A stretch of 64,000 nt of DNA from the NCBI RefSeq assembly GCF_003260125.1, contig NZ_QHKO01000006.1, positions 1 through 64,000 of the forward strand. Direction: 5' to 3'. The notes below the pieces were generated by a model, which ran no database searches, had not been told where the DNA came from, and saw nothing but the letters and a program-made list of their open reading frames with translations. Shown here one piece after another: positions 45,186-54,079 of the stretch; the stretch's first letter is position 1, and each line of letters starts with the position of its first letter. The position numbers were made by a program, and so were the translations under genes. Source of the DNA: Lujinxingia litoralis. GTDB taxonomy: Bacteria; Myxococcota_A; Bradymonadia; Bradymonadales; Bradymonadaceae.

Positions 45186-46553
45186 GTGCGACATCTTCTC
45201 TCCTCATCTCTTCGCGATCTCGGTAGCTCCTCGAAGCCGCGCCGGCGCGCGCTGGCGCTGGCTCTGCTTTTGAGCTCCAGCGTGGCCTGCACCACCTCGG
45301 CCACCCGCTCCGATCCCGACCCCACTGAGAGCGTCGCGGTGAGCGAGCAGGAGGCCGATCCGATGCTGATCCGGGTGCGCGATGGCGAGTCCATCGACAC
45401 CGAGGCCCTGGACTCCCAGGAGGTTTTTGAGAATGCCTACTTCGATTTTCAGGCTCGTCGCTACGAAGAAGCGCTGAGCAATTACCGCATCATCATCACC
45501 TATTTCCCCGAGAGCCGCTTCATGTTGCCCTCGCTCTACAACGCCGGCCTGGCGCTGGAGAACCTGGAGCAATGGGATGAGGCGGCCACCCTCTACCGGC
45601 GGATCATCGCCGAGTTCGCCGACACCACCGAGGCCATCAACGCGAGCTTTCGTCTGGCCCGCTCGCTGCACGAGGCCGGCGACTACCAGGAGGTGGTCGA
45701 TCTGATGCTCGACGTCTCTCTGCGCGATCTGGACCACTTCGATCGGGTCGAGGCGCATGTGCGCCGGGGCAACGCCCTGCTGGAGCTCGAAGCGTGGTCG
45801 GAGGGCGCCGACGCGTTTGAAGCCGCGATCAACCTCAATCAGCGCGCGTCGGCCGAGGATAAGCTCCTGGAGAACAGCCACTTCATCGTGCAGGCCTACT
45901 TCGGGCTCGGGCAGAGCTTCCACGGGAAGATGGAGCAGGTGAAGCTGGTGCTGCCCACCGACAAGATGACCGAGGACCTCAACGCCAAGGCCGAGCTTCA
46001 CCTGGCGGCCCAGGCCCAGTACCTGCGGGCGTTGCGTCAGCATCACCCCTACTGGTCGGTGGCCGCCGGGTACATGATCGGGCGCCTCTATCAGGATTTT
46101 TATCTGGACATCTTCTCGGCCGAGATCCCGGAGGGGCTCACCGAAGAGCAGCTCGAGATCTATTTTGAGGAGCTCCGGGGCACGATTCGGGTGGTGATGG
46201 AGCGGGCGCTCAACGTGTACGAGCGCAACCTGGGGCTGGCCCGGCGCATTGTGCAGTCGCCGGATGCCCAGGCCTGGATCGAGGCCACCGCCCTGCACTT
46301 GAGTCGGATGCGGGCGCTCCTCGACGACCCGATGGTGCATCGCCGGGCCGAGGCCATCGTGCTCCGCGGGGGCTCGCTCGAAGATGAGCTCTTTGATGTG
46401 CCGGCCTTTGCCCGCGAGCAGGTGCGTCACGCGCTGGCCCGAGCCCGCGACGCGGTGCGCCAGCAGGAGCCGCCGCAGGTGGCCCTGGCCGCGCTGCGGG
46501 GCCGCACGCGCCAGGCTCGCGACTTGCCTCGGTCGGTGGGCGCGGGGTACTAA
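45186..46553 (+). CDS. TPR-containing outer membrane lipoprotein
   Basis: A 455-residue lipoprotein. The GTG start with GGAG six bases upstream gives a signal peptide (ALALALLLSSSVAC) ending in the lipobox Cys. The mature part is a run of tetratricopeptide repeats, such as AYFDFQARRYEEALSNYRIIITYFPESRF and SLYNAGLALENLEQWDEAATLYRRI. Such proteins scaffold complexes in the periplasm, as in gliding or Tol-type systems. No partner is evident nearby. Longer frames start inside the spacer and lack a signal peptide. Confidence 0.82.
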   Translation: MRHLLSSSLRDLGSSSKPRRRALALALLLSSSVACTTSATRSDPDPTESVAVSEQEADPMLIRVRDGESIDTEALDSQEVFENAYFDFQARRYEEALSNYRIIITYFPESRFMLPSLYNAGLALENLEQWDEAATLYRRIIAEFADTTEAINASFRLARSLHEAGDYQEVVDLMLDVSLRDLDHFDRVEAHVRRGNALLELEAWSEGADAFEAAINLNQRASAEDKLLENSHFIVQAYFGLGQSFHGKMEQVKLVLPTDKMTEDLNAKAELHLAAQAQYLRALRQHHPYWSVAAGYMIGRLYQDFYLDIFSAEIPEGLTEEQLEIYFEELRGTIRVVMERALNVYERNLGLARRIVQSPDAQAWIEATALHLSRMRALLDDPMVHRRAEAIVLRGGSLEDELFDVPAFAREQVRHALARARDAVRQQEPPQVALAALRGRTRQARDLPRSVGAGY

Positions 46554-46632
46554 GGCCGGGTCTGATCTCGCGCGCCGGCCCCCCGATCGCGGTGGAGCGC
46601 CGGCGCCATCGATCCCCCACCCCGGAGGCCTC

Positions 46633-48021
46633 TTGAGCACCCCCGACACCGACACCCTTCAGGCCATTGACGCGTACCTCAACGATAACGAGGCGCGCTT
46701 CTTAGACGAACTCTTCGAGTTTCTGCGCATCCCCAGCGTGAGCACCGATCCCGAGAACGCGGCCGACGTGCGCCGCTGCGCCGAGTGGCTCATCGAGCAC
46801 CTCCAGGGCATCGGTCTGAGCACGGTGGAGCTCCACGAGACGCCGGGTCACCCCATCGTCTACGCCGAGCACCTGGGCAAGGAGGGGGCCCCCACCCTGC
46901 TGGTGTACGGGCATTACGATGTGCAGCCCCCCGACCCCCTGGAGCTGTGGACCACCCCGCCCTTTGAGCCGCAGGTGCGCGAGGGCAAGATCTTTGCCCG
47001 GGGCGCCACCGACGATAAGGGGCAGGTCTTCTGCCACATCAAGGGGCTGGAAGCCTGGCTCCAGACGGTGGGCGAGCTGCCGATCAACGTGAAACTGTTG
47101 ATCGAGGGCGAAGAAGAGGTCGGGAGCGTGAACCTGGACCACTGGATCGCCGCTCATAAAGAGCGTCTGAGCTGTGACGCGGTGGTGATCAGCGACTCCT
47201 CGATGTTTGCCCCGGGGATCCCCTCGATCACCTACGGGTTGCGCGGGCTGGCCTACCTGGAAATGACCGTGGAAGGCCCGGATCACGACCTGCACAGCGG
47301 GCTCTTTGGCGGCGCGATCCCCAACCCGATCAACGAGATCGCCGGGATCATCGCCCGGCTGCACGACGATAAGGGACAGGTGGCCATTCCGGGCTTCTAT
47401 GACGACGTGATCGCGTTGAGCGATGAGGAGCGCGCTGACTTTGCCGCCCTGCCCTTTGATGAGGCCGGGTTCCTCGAAGAATCCGGCGCCGCCGCGCTGC
47501 GCGGGGAGTCGGGTTACACCACGCTGGAGCGTATCTGGGCGCGGCCCACGCTGGATTGCAACGGCATCTGGGGCGGGTTCACCGGGGTGGGCGCCAAGAC
47601 GGTGCTCCCCGCCAAGGCTCACGCCAAGTTCTCCTGCCGTCTGGTGCCGGGACAGGATCCGGAGCGGGTGGCCGAGCAGGCCGAGGCCTTCGTGCGCGAG
47701 ATCGCCCACCCCTCGGTGCGCGTGACCGTGACCCCGCATCACGGCGGCAAGCCCGTGCTCACCGAGCGCGACGCCCCGGCGGTGCAGGCGGCCACCCGGG
47801 CGCTGAGTCGGGTCTGGGGCAAGGAGGCGGTGTTCACCCGCGGCGGCGGCTCGATCCCGGTGGTGGCGACCTTCTCCGACATCCTTAAGGCCCCCACCGT
47901 CCTCATGGGGCTGGGGCTGGAGGATGACCGTCTGCACAGCCCGGATGAGAAATTTAACCTGGAGAACTTCTATGCCGGCGTGCGTGCCAGCGCCTACCTC
48001 TGGGATGAATCCCAGAGCTAA
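46633..48021 (+). CDS. M20-family metallopeptidase (dipeptidase/carnosinase-like)
   Basis: A 462-residue dizinc peptidase of the PepV/CNDP-like M20 group. The metal and catalytic motifs are YGHYDVQP, RGATDDKG and EGEEEVGS. HSGLFGGAIPNP lies in the lid domain, and the C-terminal part has FTRGGGSIP and HSPDEKF. It should cleave dipeptides or short peptides in the cytosol. The start is a TTG with GGAGG five bases upstream; no ATG fits. It lies 79 bases after the TPR lipoprotein gene. Confidence 0.9.
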   Translation: MSTPDTDTLQAIDAYLNDNEARFLDELFEFLRIPSVSTDPENAADVRRCAEWLIEHLQGIGLSTVELHETPGHPIVYAEHLGKEGAPTLLVYGHYDVQPPDPLELWTTPPFEPQVREGKIFARGATDDKGQVFCHIKGLEAWLQTVGELPINVKLLIEGEEEVGSVNLDHWIAAHKERLSCDAVVISDSSMFAPGIPSITYGLRGLAYLEMTVEGPDHDLHSGLFGGAIPNPINEIAGIIARLHDDKGQVAIPGFYDDVIALSDEERADFAALPFDEAGFLEESGAAALRGESGYTTLERIWARPTLDCNGIWGGFTGVGAKTVLPAKAHAKFSCRLVPGQDPERVAEQAEAFVREIAHPSVRVTVTPHHGGKPVLTERDAPAVQAATRALSRVWGKEAVFTRGGGSIPVVATFSDILKAPTVLMGLGLEDDRLHSPDEKFNLENFYAGVRASAYLWDESQS

Positions 48022-48334
48022 GCAAAGGGCTCGCCAGGGGGGGCTGGCCCCGGGCGGCGCGCTCTGGCTGGTGGCCCTGGCGCTGTGGAGCGGGTGTGAT
48101 GCCGCTCCTCCTCCCGAGCCTGAGCCCGAGCCCCGGGTGGCCCGGGAGCACGCCCGGGTGCGCGCGGCGTATCACGCCGGCTGGGTGCGGCGAGTGGCCG
48201 ACGAAGTGATCTTTTTGCACCCGAACTCCGAGCGGCAGCGCAGCGCCCGCAAGGCGCAGCTGCTGCTCGATGAGCTGATGGAGGGCGCCCCCGAAGGGGC
48301 GCCCTCCCCTCAAGGCGACGAGGAGACACCATGA
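48005..48334 (+). CDS. Small lipoprotein, function unknown
   Basis: A 109-residue lipoprotein. The signal peptide (GGALWLVALALWSGC) ends in a lipobox Cys at about residue 31. A Pro/Glu-rich tether and a short helical part (AYHAGWVRRVADEVIFLHPN) follow. The ATG lies inside the end of the M20 gene (17-base overlap) and its stop overlaps the next gene, so it is translationally coupled on both sides. Confidence 0.65.
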   Translation: MNPRAKQRARQGGLAPGGALWLVALALWSGCDAAPPPEPEPEPRVAREHARVRAAYHAGWVRRVADEVIFLHPNSERQRSARKAQLLLDELMEGAPEGAPSPQGDEETP

Positions 48335-48702
48335 AAACCTTTGCGATGCTCGGCAGCCTCTTTGGCATGCTGGCGGTGGTCACCGGCGCGTTTGGCGCCC
48401 ATGCCCTGGCCAATAAGGTCGACGCCCGGATGCTCGAGATCTGGGAGACGGCGGCGCATTACCAGATCGTGCACGCCCTGGCGCTCTTTGCCGCGGCCTG
48501 GCTGGTGAGTCAGACCCAGTCGACGGTGGCCATTGCCGCCGGGTGGTGTTTCACCGCCGGGATCCTGGTGTTCAGCGGTTCGCTCTACCTGATGGTCTTT
48601 ACCGGCGCGCGCTGGCTGGGGGCGATCACGCCCATCGGCGGCACCGCGATGATTGTGGGATGGTTCTGCTGCATGCTCGCAGCGCTCAAACTGGGGAGTT
48701 AA
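48331..48702 (+). CDS. DUF423 family membrane protein (YgdD-like)
   Basis: A 123-residue protein with four hydrophobic segments and the family patterns GAFGAHAL, AAHYQIVHALAL and FSGSLYLM, ending ITPIGGTAMIVGW. Members are inner-membrane proteins of unknown function. ATGA overlaps the preceding stop, and hutH starts three bases after its own. Confidence 0.9.
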   Translation: MKTFAMLGSLFGMLAVVTGAFGAHALANKVDARMLEIWETAAHYQIVHALALFAAAWLVSQTQSTVAIAAGWCFTAGILVFSGSLYLMVFTGARWLGAITPIGGTAMIVGWFCCMLAALKLGS

Positions 48703-48705
48703 CCC

Positions 48706-50283
48706 GTGGTTGATGCCGTAGTATTAGGTCAGCGCCTGCTGAATCTGGAAGATATTGAGGACGTGGTCTACCACCGCAAACCGGTGGAGCTGGCCCCCGA
48801 AGCAATCGTGCGCATCGACGAGGCCGCGGCCTTCGTGCGGCAGATGGCACAGAGCGGCAAGGCGGTCTACGGAGTGACGACCGGGTTTGGTGCCAACCGC
48901 GACCAGGTCATTCGCCCCGAAGACGCCGAGCGCCTGCAGGTCAACCTGATCATGAGCCACGCCTGCGGCGTGGGGCCGGCGCTCGATGTGGATGTGGTGC
49001 GGGCGATGATGCTCCTGCGCATTAACGCCCTGGCCCAGGGCAACTCCGGGATTCGCGCCTCCACCCTCCAGGTGCTCATTGAGATGCTCAACCGCGGGGT
49101 GCACCCGATCGTGCCGGAGCTCGGGAGCGTGGGGGCCAGCGGCGACCTCTGCCCCCTGGCGCATATGTGCCTGCCGATGATCGGCCTTGGCGAGGTGCAG
49201 ATCGAGGGGGTGACCTACACCGCCGAAGAGGGCATGAGCCGGGCCGGACTGGAGCCGGTGCGCCTGACCTACAAAGAGGGCCTGGCGCTCCTCAACGGCA
49301 CCCAGGCCATGACGGCGCTGGGCGTGGTGGTCGCCCTCTCCTTCCGTCCGCTTCTGGACTGCGCCGACGCCATCGGCGCGATGAGCCTGGAGGCGGTCGG
49401 CGGCCGGATGGAAGCGCTGGACCCGCGCATTCACGCCATTCGCCGCCGCCCCGGACAGATGCTCAGCGCCAGTCACGTGCGCTACATGCTCGAGGGCAGC
49501 GAGCTGGCCGGGGCCGCCCCGGGCACGGTGGAGGGCAAGGTGGAGTACGTGCAGGACTCCTACTGCCTGCGCTGCATGCCCCAGGTGCACGGGGCCAGCC
49601 GCGACGTGCTCGACCACGTGATCAACGTGCTGATGACCGAGGCCAACGCCGTCACCGACAACCCCCTGGTCTTTGTGCCGGATGCCTTCCAGGAGGGCGC
49701 GATCCTCTCCGGGGGTAATTTCCACGGGGAGCCGGTGGCCATGGCGCTCGATTACCTGAAGCTGGCCATCGCCGAGCTCGGCTCGATCTCGGAGCGGCGC
49801 TCGGCCAAGCTCACCGACAAGTACTTCTCCGAGGGGCTCCCGGCCTTTCTGGTCAACGAGCCCGGCCTCAATTCCGGGATGATGATCCCGCAGTACGTCG
49901 CCGCCGCGCTGGTGTCCGAGAATAAGAGCCAGAGCCACCCGGCCAGCGTCGACTCCATCCCGACCAGCGCCAACATGGAAGACCACGTCTCGATGGGGAT
50001 GCACGCCGGTCTGCACGCCTACCGCATCATGACCAACGTGGAGCGCGTGCTGGCCATCGAGTATCTAATCGCCGGGCAGGCCCTGGATCTGCGCGAGGGC
50101 TACGCGCTGGGTAAGCGCACGCGCCAGGCCCTGAAGAGCCTGCGCCAGAAGGTCAGCTTTATGAGCGAAGACCGCGTGCTCTACACCGATATCAACCACG
50201 CCACCGAGCTCATCCGCCGCGGCATCCCGGCCGATTGCCTGGTCGATTACGAGACCGACCACGAGGCCATTCTTGGCGAGTGA
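48706..50283 (+). CDS. hutH: Histidine ammonia-lyase
   Basis: A 525-residue MIO enzyme that removes ammonia from histidine to give urocanate. The self-forming prosthetic group arises from Ala144-Ser145-Gly146 in GSVGASGDLCPLAH. YGVTTGFG, SHACGVG, QDSYCLRCMPQ and SISERRSAKL are the expected active-site stretches; the SHACGVG His supports histidine over tyrosine or phenylalanine as substrate. The GTG start has GGGGAG upstream. No other hut gene is nearby. Tight packing links it to the DUF423 and lipoprotein genes. Confidence 0.92.
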   Translation: MVDAVVLGQRLLNLEDIEDVVYHRKPVELAPEAIVRIDEAAAFVRQMAQSGKAVYGVTTGFGANRDQVIRPEDAERLQVNLIMSHACGVGPALDVDVVRAMMLLRINALAQGNSGIRASTLQVLIEMLNRGVHPIVPELGSVGASGDLCPLAHMCLPMIGLGEVQIEGVTYTAEEGMSRAGLEPVRLTYKEGLALLNGTQAMTALGVVVALSFRPLLDCADAIGAMSLEAVGGRMEALDPRIHAIRRRPGQMLSASHVRYMLEGSELAGAAPGTVEGKVEYVQDSYCLRCMPQVHGASRDVLDHVINVLMTEANAVTDNPLVFVPDAFQEGAILSGGNFHGEPVAMALDYLKLAIAELGSISERRSAKLTDKYFSEGLPAFLVNEPGLNSGMMIPQYVAAALVSENKSQSHPASVDSIPTSANMEDHVSMGMHAGLHAYRIMTNVERVLAIEYLIAGQALDLREGYALGKRTRQALKSLRQKVSFMSEDRVLYTDINHATELIRRGIPADCLVDYETDHEAILGE

Positions 50284-50450
50284 TGCGGGTTTTTTGTTCA
50301 TGGAGTGATTCTGGCTGAGGGGGAGATTTACCTGAGTAAAAGAGGAGGGCGATGCGCGACCGAGGGTCGTGCATCGCCCTTTCTTTATGCGGTTTTTTGT
50401 TCATGGAGTGATTCTGGCTGAGGGGGAGATTTACCTGAGTAAAAGAGGAG
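50283..50450. repeat. 65-bp direct repeat flanking the hutH terminator
   Basis: The block at 50283-50347 recurs at 50387-50450 with a single deleted G. Each copy opens ATGCGG(G)TTTTTTGTTC and ends GTAAAAGAGGAG. The terminator hairpin lies between them. The second copy runs directly into the first unit of the 43-bp array. Confidence 0.9.
50347..50379 (+). terminator. Terminator of hutH
   Basis: GGGCGATG arms close a stem of 15 pairs (one G-U) around a GAG loop, followed by TTTCTTT. The hairpin is nearly the same as the one after the minus-strand Cys-rich lipoprotein gene at 51755-51787. Confidence 0.88.
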
Positions 50451-50905
50451 CTAAGGGGCCTGAGCTGTCGATCTGGTTGGCCAGAAGGGGAGCTAAGGAG
50501 TCTGAGTTGCCGCTCTGTTGCGAACAGAAGAGGAGCTAAGGGGTCTGAGTCGCCCTTCTGTTGAGCCCAGAAGAGCAACTAAGGGGTCTGAGTCGCCCTT
50601 CTGTTGAGCCCAGAAGAGCAACTAAGGGGTCTGAGTCGCCGCTCTGTTGAGCCCAGAAGAGGAACTAAGGGGTCTGAGTTGCCGCTCTGTTGAGCCCAGA
50701 AGAGGAGCTAAGGGGCCTGAGTTGCCGATCTGTTGAGCCCAGAAGAGGAGCTAAGGGGCCTGAGTTGCCGATCTGTTGAGCCCAGAAGAGCAACTAAGGG
50801 GTCTGAGTTGCCGCTCTGTTGAGCCCAGAAGAGGAGCTAAGGGGTCTGAGTGGCCGCTCTGTTGAGCCCAGAAGGGGAGCTAAGCGGCCTGAGTGGCGGC
50901 GCTTA
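50447..50905. repeat. Tandem repeat array, 43-bp period (array D)
   Basis: Eleven units start at 50447, 50489, 50532 and then every 43 bases to 50876. The unit reads GGAGCTAAGGGGTCTGAG, then a variable TTGCCGCTCTG-like part, then TTGAGCCCAGAAGA. Variants (GGAGCTA or GCAACTA; CCGCTC, CCGATC or CCCTTC) recur among units, as if copies had been duplicated in blocks. No spacer-like unique segments exist, so it is not CRISPR. Confidence 0.95.
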
Positions 50906-50953
50906 CCTCCCCAACCTCCCCGCAGAGCCTCTATTCGCCGCCCCGATCAAAAC

Positions 50954-51247
50954 TCACTGATAAAACTCTTCGGGGAGGAGGCCGCTGCCCAGCGCGCTGT
51001 GTTCGCGGGGATCTTCGGCGGTCTCCTGGCCCTCGGCGTCGACGACCAGGGCGACGAGATCGTCGTAGGTCTGGAAGGTGCGCTGGGGGAGGAGCTTGAG
51101 CACCTCCATCACCCGGGCGGGAGCGTCGGCTTTGCGGGCCGCGTCCAGGAGCTCACCGGTGTGGGCGGGGTACTCCACCTCGGCGATGTATTCGGTGACC
51201 TCGTTGAGGAGGCGGTTGGTGGCGGGATCGTTTCTCAGGCGATTCAT
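50954..51247 (-). CDS. DUF2795-like small protein (copy 2)
   Basis: A 97-residue protein. VTEYIAEVEYPAHTGELLDAARKADAPARVMEVLKLLPQRTFQTYDDL follows the DUF2795 pattern (YPA, ELL, A, VL, LP, F, DL). An acidic tail follows. The ATG has GGAGAG upstream; 58 in-frame residues ahead are unconserved. It is adjacent to a second protein of the same type, in the same direction. Confidence 0.75.
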   Translation of the reverse strand: MNRLRNDPATNRLLNEVTEYIAEVEYPAHTGELLDAARKADAPARVMEVLKLLPQRTFQTYDDLVALVVDAEGQETAEDPREHSALGSGLLPEEFYQ

Positions 51248-51314
51248 AACGTCTCTCCAGCCCGGGGTTCGGGAGGTGGGGTGTGTTTTGGGGAATCGTC
51301 GCGAGCTTTGACCA

Positions 51315-51602
51315 TCAATGGGCGGTTTTGTTGGGGAGACTGCTGCTGCCTTTGAAGACGGAGGTATAAGGCTCGTTTTCCGGGTCGAATTTGTAGCCCA
51401 GGAGCGCCTTCTTGAGCTCATCGGGGTTTTTGAAGGTGTGCTCGGGCAGATTACTCAGGGCTTTGAGGGTGTGTTCGGAGGCGTTGGCGCGGCGGCACTC
51501 GCTCAAAAGATCTTCGGTGTAGATGGGGTAGTTTACCCGGGCGATGAGCGCGTCGATTTCGTCGCGGCTGAGTCGAGTGATTTTGCGGTCGGAGAATCGC
51601 AT
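51315..51602 (-). CDS. DUF2795-like small protein (copy 1)
   Basis: A 95-residue relative of its neighbour: IDALIARVNYPIYTEDLL, then ALSNLPEHTFKNPDELKKALL. AGGAGG lies before the ATG. It is the upstream gene of the pair, 67 bases from the next start. Function unknown; the single domain is small and helical, with a polar C-terminal tail. Confidence 0.75.
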   Translation of the reverse strand: MRFSDRKITRLSRDEIDALIARVNYPIYTEDLLSECRRANASEHTLKALSNLPEHTFKNPDELKKALLGYKFDPENEPYTSVFKGSSSLPNKTAH

Positions 51603-51747
51603 GGAAAACCTCCTGGCGAGGGCGTTGGCAGAGGGTGTGTGTCTGCCAGAAACCTGCGCACGTCAGCCCGGAGACGAAACGACGGGGGGCGAAGTCCGAT
51701 GAAGATGCGGCTTCGAAAAGCGACCCCCGGTCGTGGATGGGGCGCAT

Positions 51748-51787
51748 AAAAAAAGGGCGATGTCCGACCCTCGGTCGGACATCGCCC
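51748..51787 (-). terminator. Rho-independent terminator of the Cys-rich lipoprotein gene
   Basis: A perfect 15-bp stem (51755-51787; arms open GGGCGATG) with a three-base loop, followed on the minus strand by seven T. It is 46 bases after the stop of the lipoprotein gene. Confidence 0.92.
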
Positions 51788-51832
51788 GGTCAGGCAGCGC
51801 CCCGGTATGGCGAGCGCTTTAAAGTGTCGAAT

Positions 51833-52684
51833 TCAGCCGCCGACAGGGATGGTGCACGAGATGGTGGTGTTGCAGACGGTGGCTTCGATGCAGGGCGTAT
51901 CGACGACCCCGTTGCACGTATCCGTGACCTCATAGCCCTGGGGGCAGGTCGGGGTGGCGGAACAGGCATCCGGGTCGCGCTGCTCGCCAGTGCACACCAA
52001 GTCCAGCTCTCCGCAGGCGTAGAACTCCAGGCAGTCGCCCCATTCGGAACAGGGCACAGTGCTTTGATGGGTGTCGGGGCACGTATAGGCGTGCGGACAG
52101 CCCTCATCGATGGCTTGCTGGCAGAGGATGGACTCCCCGCAGGCCTCGCGTTGATAGCAGGTGGCGTCGTCGGAGCAGTTCTCGACTTCGGTATCGCCGG
52201 GGTTGCACTCGGGCGTCTGCTCGCAGCTCTCGGCCTTCTCGCAGAGGATGGACACGCCGCATTCGGTGACCTGGTAGCAGTCGCCGGAGGCCGAGCAGTT
52301 CTCGACCTCGGTGTCGCCGGGGTCGCACTCCAGCGTCTCCTCACAGGCCAGGGGCCTCTCGCAGAGGATGGTCGCGCCGCATTCGGTGACTTCGTAGCAA
52401 TTGCCAATGGTCGAGCAGCTCTCGACTTCAGCGTCGTCCGCATCGCATTGGGGGAGGGCCGCGCACTCGTTGGGGATGTCCTGGCAGTAGATGGTGTCGC
52501 CGCACATGGTGACTTCGTGGCAGGTGTCGTCGTTTTCGTCGCAGCTTTCCACCACGTTTTGATCGGCGTTGCAGGCGGGCGCGGCTTCGCATTGGCCGAG
52601 GCCATCACCATCGCCGCAGGCGCTCAAGGAGAGGCTTAGGAGAAGGGCCGCGCTCAGGCGGCGAAGGGTGGTCGAGAGGGTCAT
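51833..52684 (-). CDS. Cys-rich repeat lipoprotein
   Basis: A 283-residue lipoprotein. The signal peptide ends LSLSACGDGDG. The mature protein consists of about six to seven Cys-rich units of roughly 38-40 residues; the central ones read like CDPGDTEVENCSASGDCYQ followed by VTECGVSILCE. About 40 cysteines suggest a disulfide-bonded rod on the cell surface. The middle repeats are close at DNA level, pointing to internal duplication. The ATG follows CGGAG; the 49 residues upstream are unconserved. Function unknown. Confidence 0.78.
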   Translation of the reverse strand: MTLSTTLRRLSAALLLSLSLSACGDGDGLGQCEAAPACNADQNVVESCDENDDTCHEVTMCGDTIYCQDIPNECAALPQCDADDAEVESCSTIGNCYEVTECGATILCERPLACEETLECDPGDTEVENCSASGDCYQVTECGVSILCEKAESCEQTPECNPGDTEVENCSDDATCYQREACGESILCQQAIDEGCPHAYTCPDTHQSTVPCSEWGDCLEFYACGELDLVCTGEQRDPDACSATPTCPQGYEVTDTCNGVVDTPCIEATVCNTTISCTIPVGG

Positions 52685-52843
52685 AATGATAGCTCCGAGG
52701 TAGGGGCGCCGGCAGGCGCGGCACCAACATCCATTGAATGTGCGGAGCTCTAGCGAAGATCGTGGCCTGGAATCAAGTGCGGTCCGCTCACGCGCTGCGG
52801 TCCCCCCTTGACGCAACTCTCCCCCTGACATGGCGAATAGGGA

Positions 52844-54037
52844 TTACAACGAGCCGAAGAGGGCCGTGCGCGCCTGGTTGAGACCGGCCAGCGAGTGAAT
52901 GTCGCGGTTGAAGTAGGGCACCGCGAGGATCGGCAGGTCGTCGGGGAGGCGCCGCGAGAGCAGCTCCAGGCTGGCGGCGTCCTGCGAGGCGCGCAGCTCA
53001 AACTGGGAGGCGTTCTCCAGCAGGTGCGCGGCCAGCGTGGGGGCGTCCACCTCGTCGGGGAGGGGGGGCAGGGCGCCATCGGTGAGGGCCTGGGCCAGGT
53101 CCGAGGCCGGTTGCGCCAGCGCCTCCGGGCCGACCCAGCGGGGGTGAACGCGGTTGACGATGAAGGCGTCGATGTTGAGCGCGTCGCGGTCGAGTTTTTC
53201 GAAGAAGTAGAGGGCCTCTTCCACGGTCAGGGAGTCGGGAGCGGTGACGACGACAAAGCTGGTGCGCGGGCCTTTGAGGAGTTTCTGGACGGCGCGGGCC
53301 CGCTCCTCAAAGCCCTCAAAGAGCGCCGAGAAGGTTTTGAGGAACACGCCCAGATCGTTGAGGAGCTCGCCGCCGGTGAATTTACCCAGGGTGCGCATCA
53401 CGTAGGTGGTGCCCACCGAGACGATCCCCAGGCCGGGGCGCCCGGAGAGGACGCCGGGCTTGTAGAGCCACTGCAACGCCCGGGAGCTGACCGCGTCGGT
53501 GAGGCGCTGGGGGGCCTCCAAAAAGTCCAGGGCGTGGGTGGTCGGGGGGGTATCGAGCACGATCAGATCGAAGTCCTCGGATTCTACGATTTCAAAGAGG
53601 CGCTCCGAGGCGGCGTACTCCTGGGTGCCGGCCAGGCTGGTCGAAAAATAGTGGTAGAAGCGGTTATCGAGGATGTCCTGGCGAGTGGTGTCGTCGGGGG
53701 CGTAGCGCTGGACCAGCCGGTCAAAGGACTCCTTCATATCGAGCATCATCGCCCAGAGTTCGCCGCGGGGCTCAAGACCCAGGTCGGCAAAGCGATCCAG
53801 GGGGATTTGTTGCATCTCGCTGCCCAGGGCCTCGATGCCCAGGGAGTTGGCCAGGCGTCGGGCCGGATCGATGGTCATCACCAGCACGCGCCGGCCGGCC
53901 ATCGCGGCGTGCAGCCCGATCACGGCGCTGGAGGTGGTTTTGCCCACGCCGCCGGAGCCCACACAGATGACGACCTCGCGACGCTCAAGCGCGCGCTCAA
54001 AGGGAGAGGCGGATGTCGCCTCAGGATTCGAGGCCAT
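52844..54037 (-). CDS. ArsA/Get3-like ATPase, BagB-type partner (GSGGVGKT)
   Basis: A 397-residue P-loop ATPase. The Walker A is GSGGVGKTT, so the signature lysine of the GKGGVGKT class is replaced by serine. LTIDPARRLANSLG-type sequence (MTIDPARRLANSLG) and VLDTPPTTHALDFLEAP are the other family markers. The same serine and TIDPARRLA pattern is known from the second member of actinobacterial ArsA pairs (Rv3680/BagB; recalled, not checked). It likely forms a heterodimer with the product of the next gene upstream. AAGGAG precedes the ATG. Confidence 0.85.
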   Translation of the reverse strand: MASNPEATSASPFERALERREVVICVGSGGVGKTTSSAVIGLHAAMAGRRVLVMTIDPARRLANSLGIEALGSEMQQIPLDRFADLGLEPRGELWAMMLDMKESFDRLVQRYAPDDTTRQDILDNRFYHYFSTSLAGTQEYAASERLFEIVESEDFDLIVLDTPPTTHALDFLEAPQRLTDAVSSRALQWLYKPGVLSGRPGLGIVSVGTTYVMRTLGKFTGGELLNDLGVFLKTFSALFEGFEERARAVQKLLKGPRTSFVVVTAPDSLTVEEALYFFEKLDRDALNIDAFIVNRVHPRWVGPEALAQPASDLAQALTDGALPPLPDEVDAPTLAAHLLENASQFELRASQDAASLELLSRRLPDDLPILAVPYFNRDIHSLAGLNQARTALFGSL

Positions 54038-54079
54038 GGAAACTCCTTGGGATGGACCGGCCTGGCTCCGCGACGCGGA

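Noticed and set aside
49476..49490. Further CACGTG motifs (also near 11424, 49616 and 56676) as parS sites
   Set aside because: The flanks do not match TTTCACGTGAAA; only the six-base core is shared.
50447..50905. CRISPR array
   Set aside because: The whole 43-bp unit repeats; there are no unique spacers between constant repeats and no cas genes.
51635..52639. 334-residue plus-strand open frame
   Set aside because: It is the antisense of the Cys-rich lipoprotein gene; low-complexity Ala/Gly/Val sequence without family motifs.
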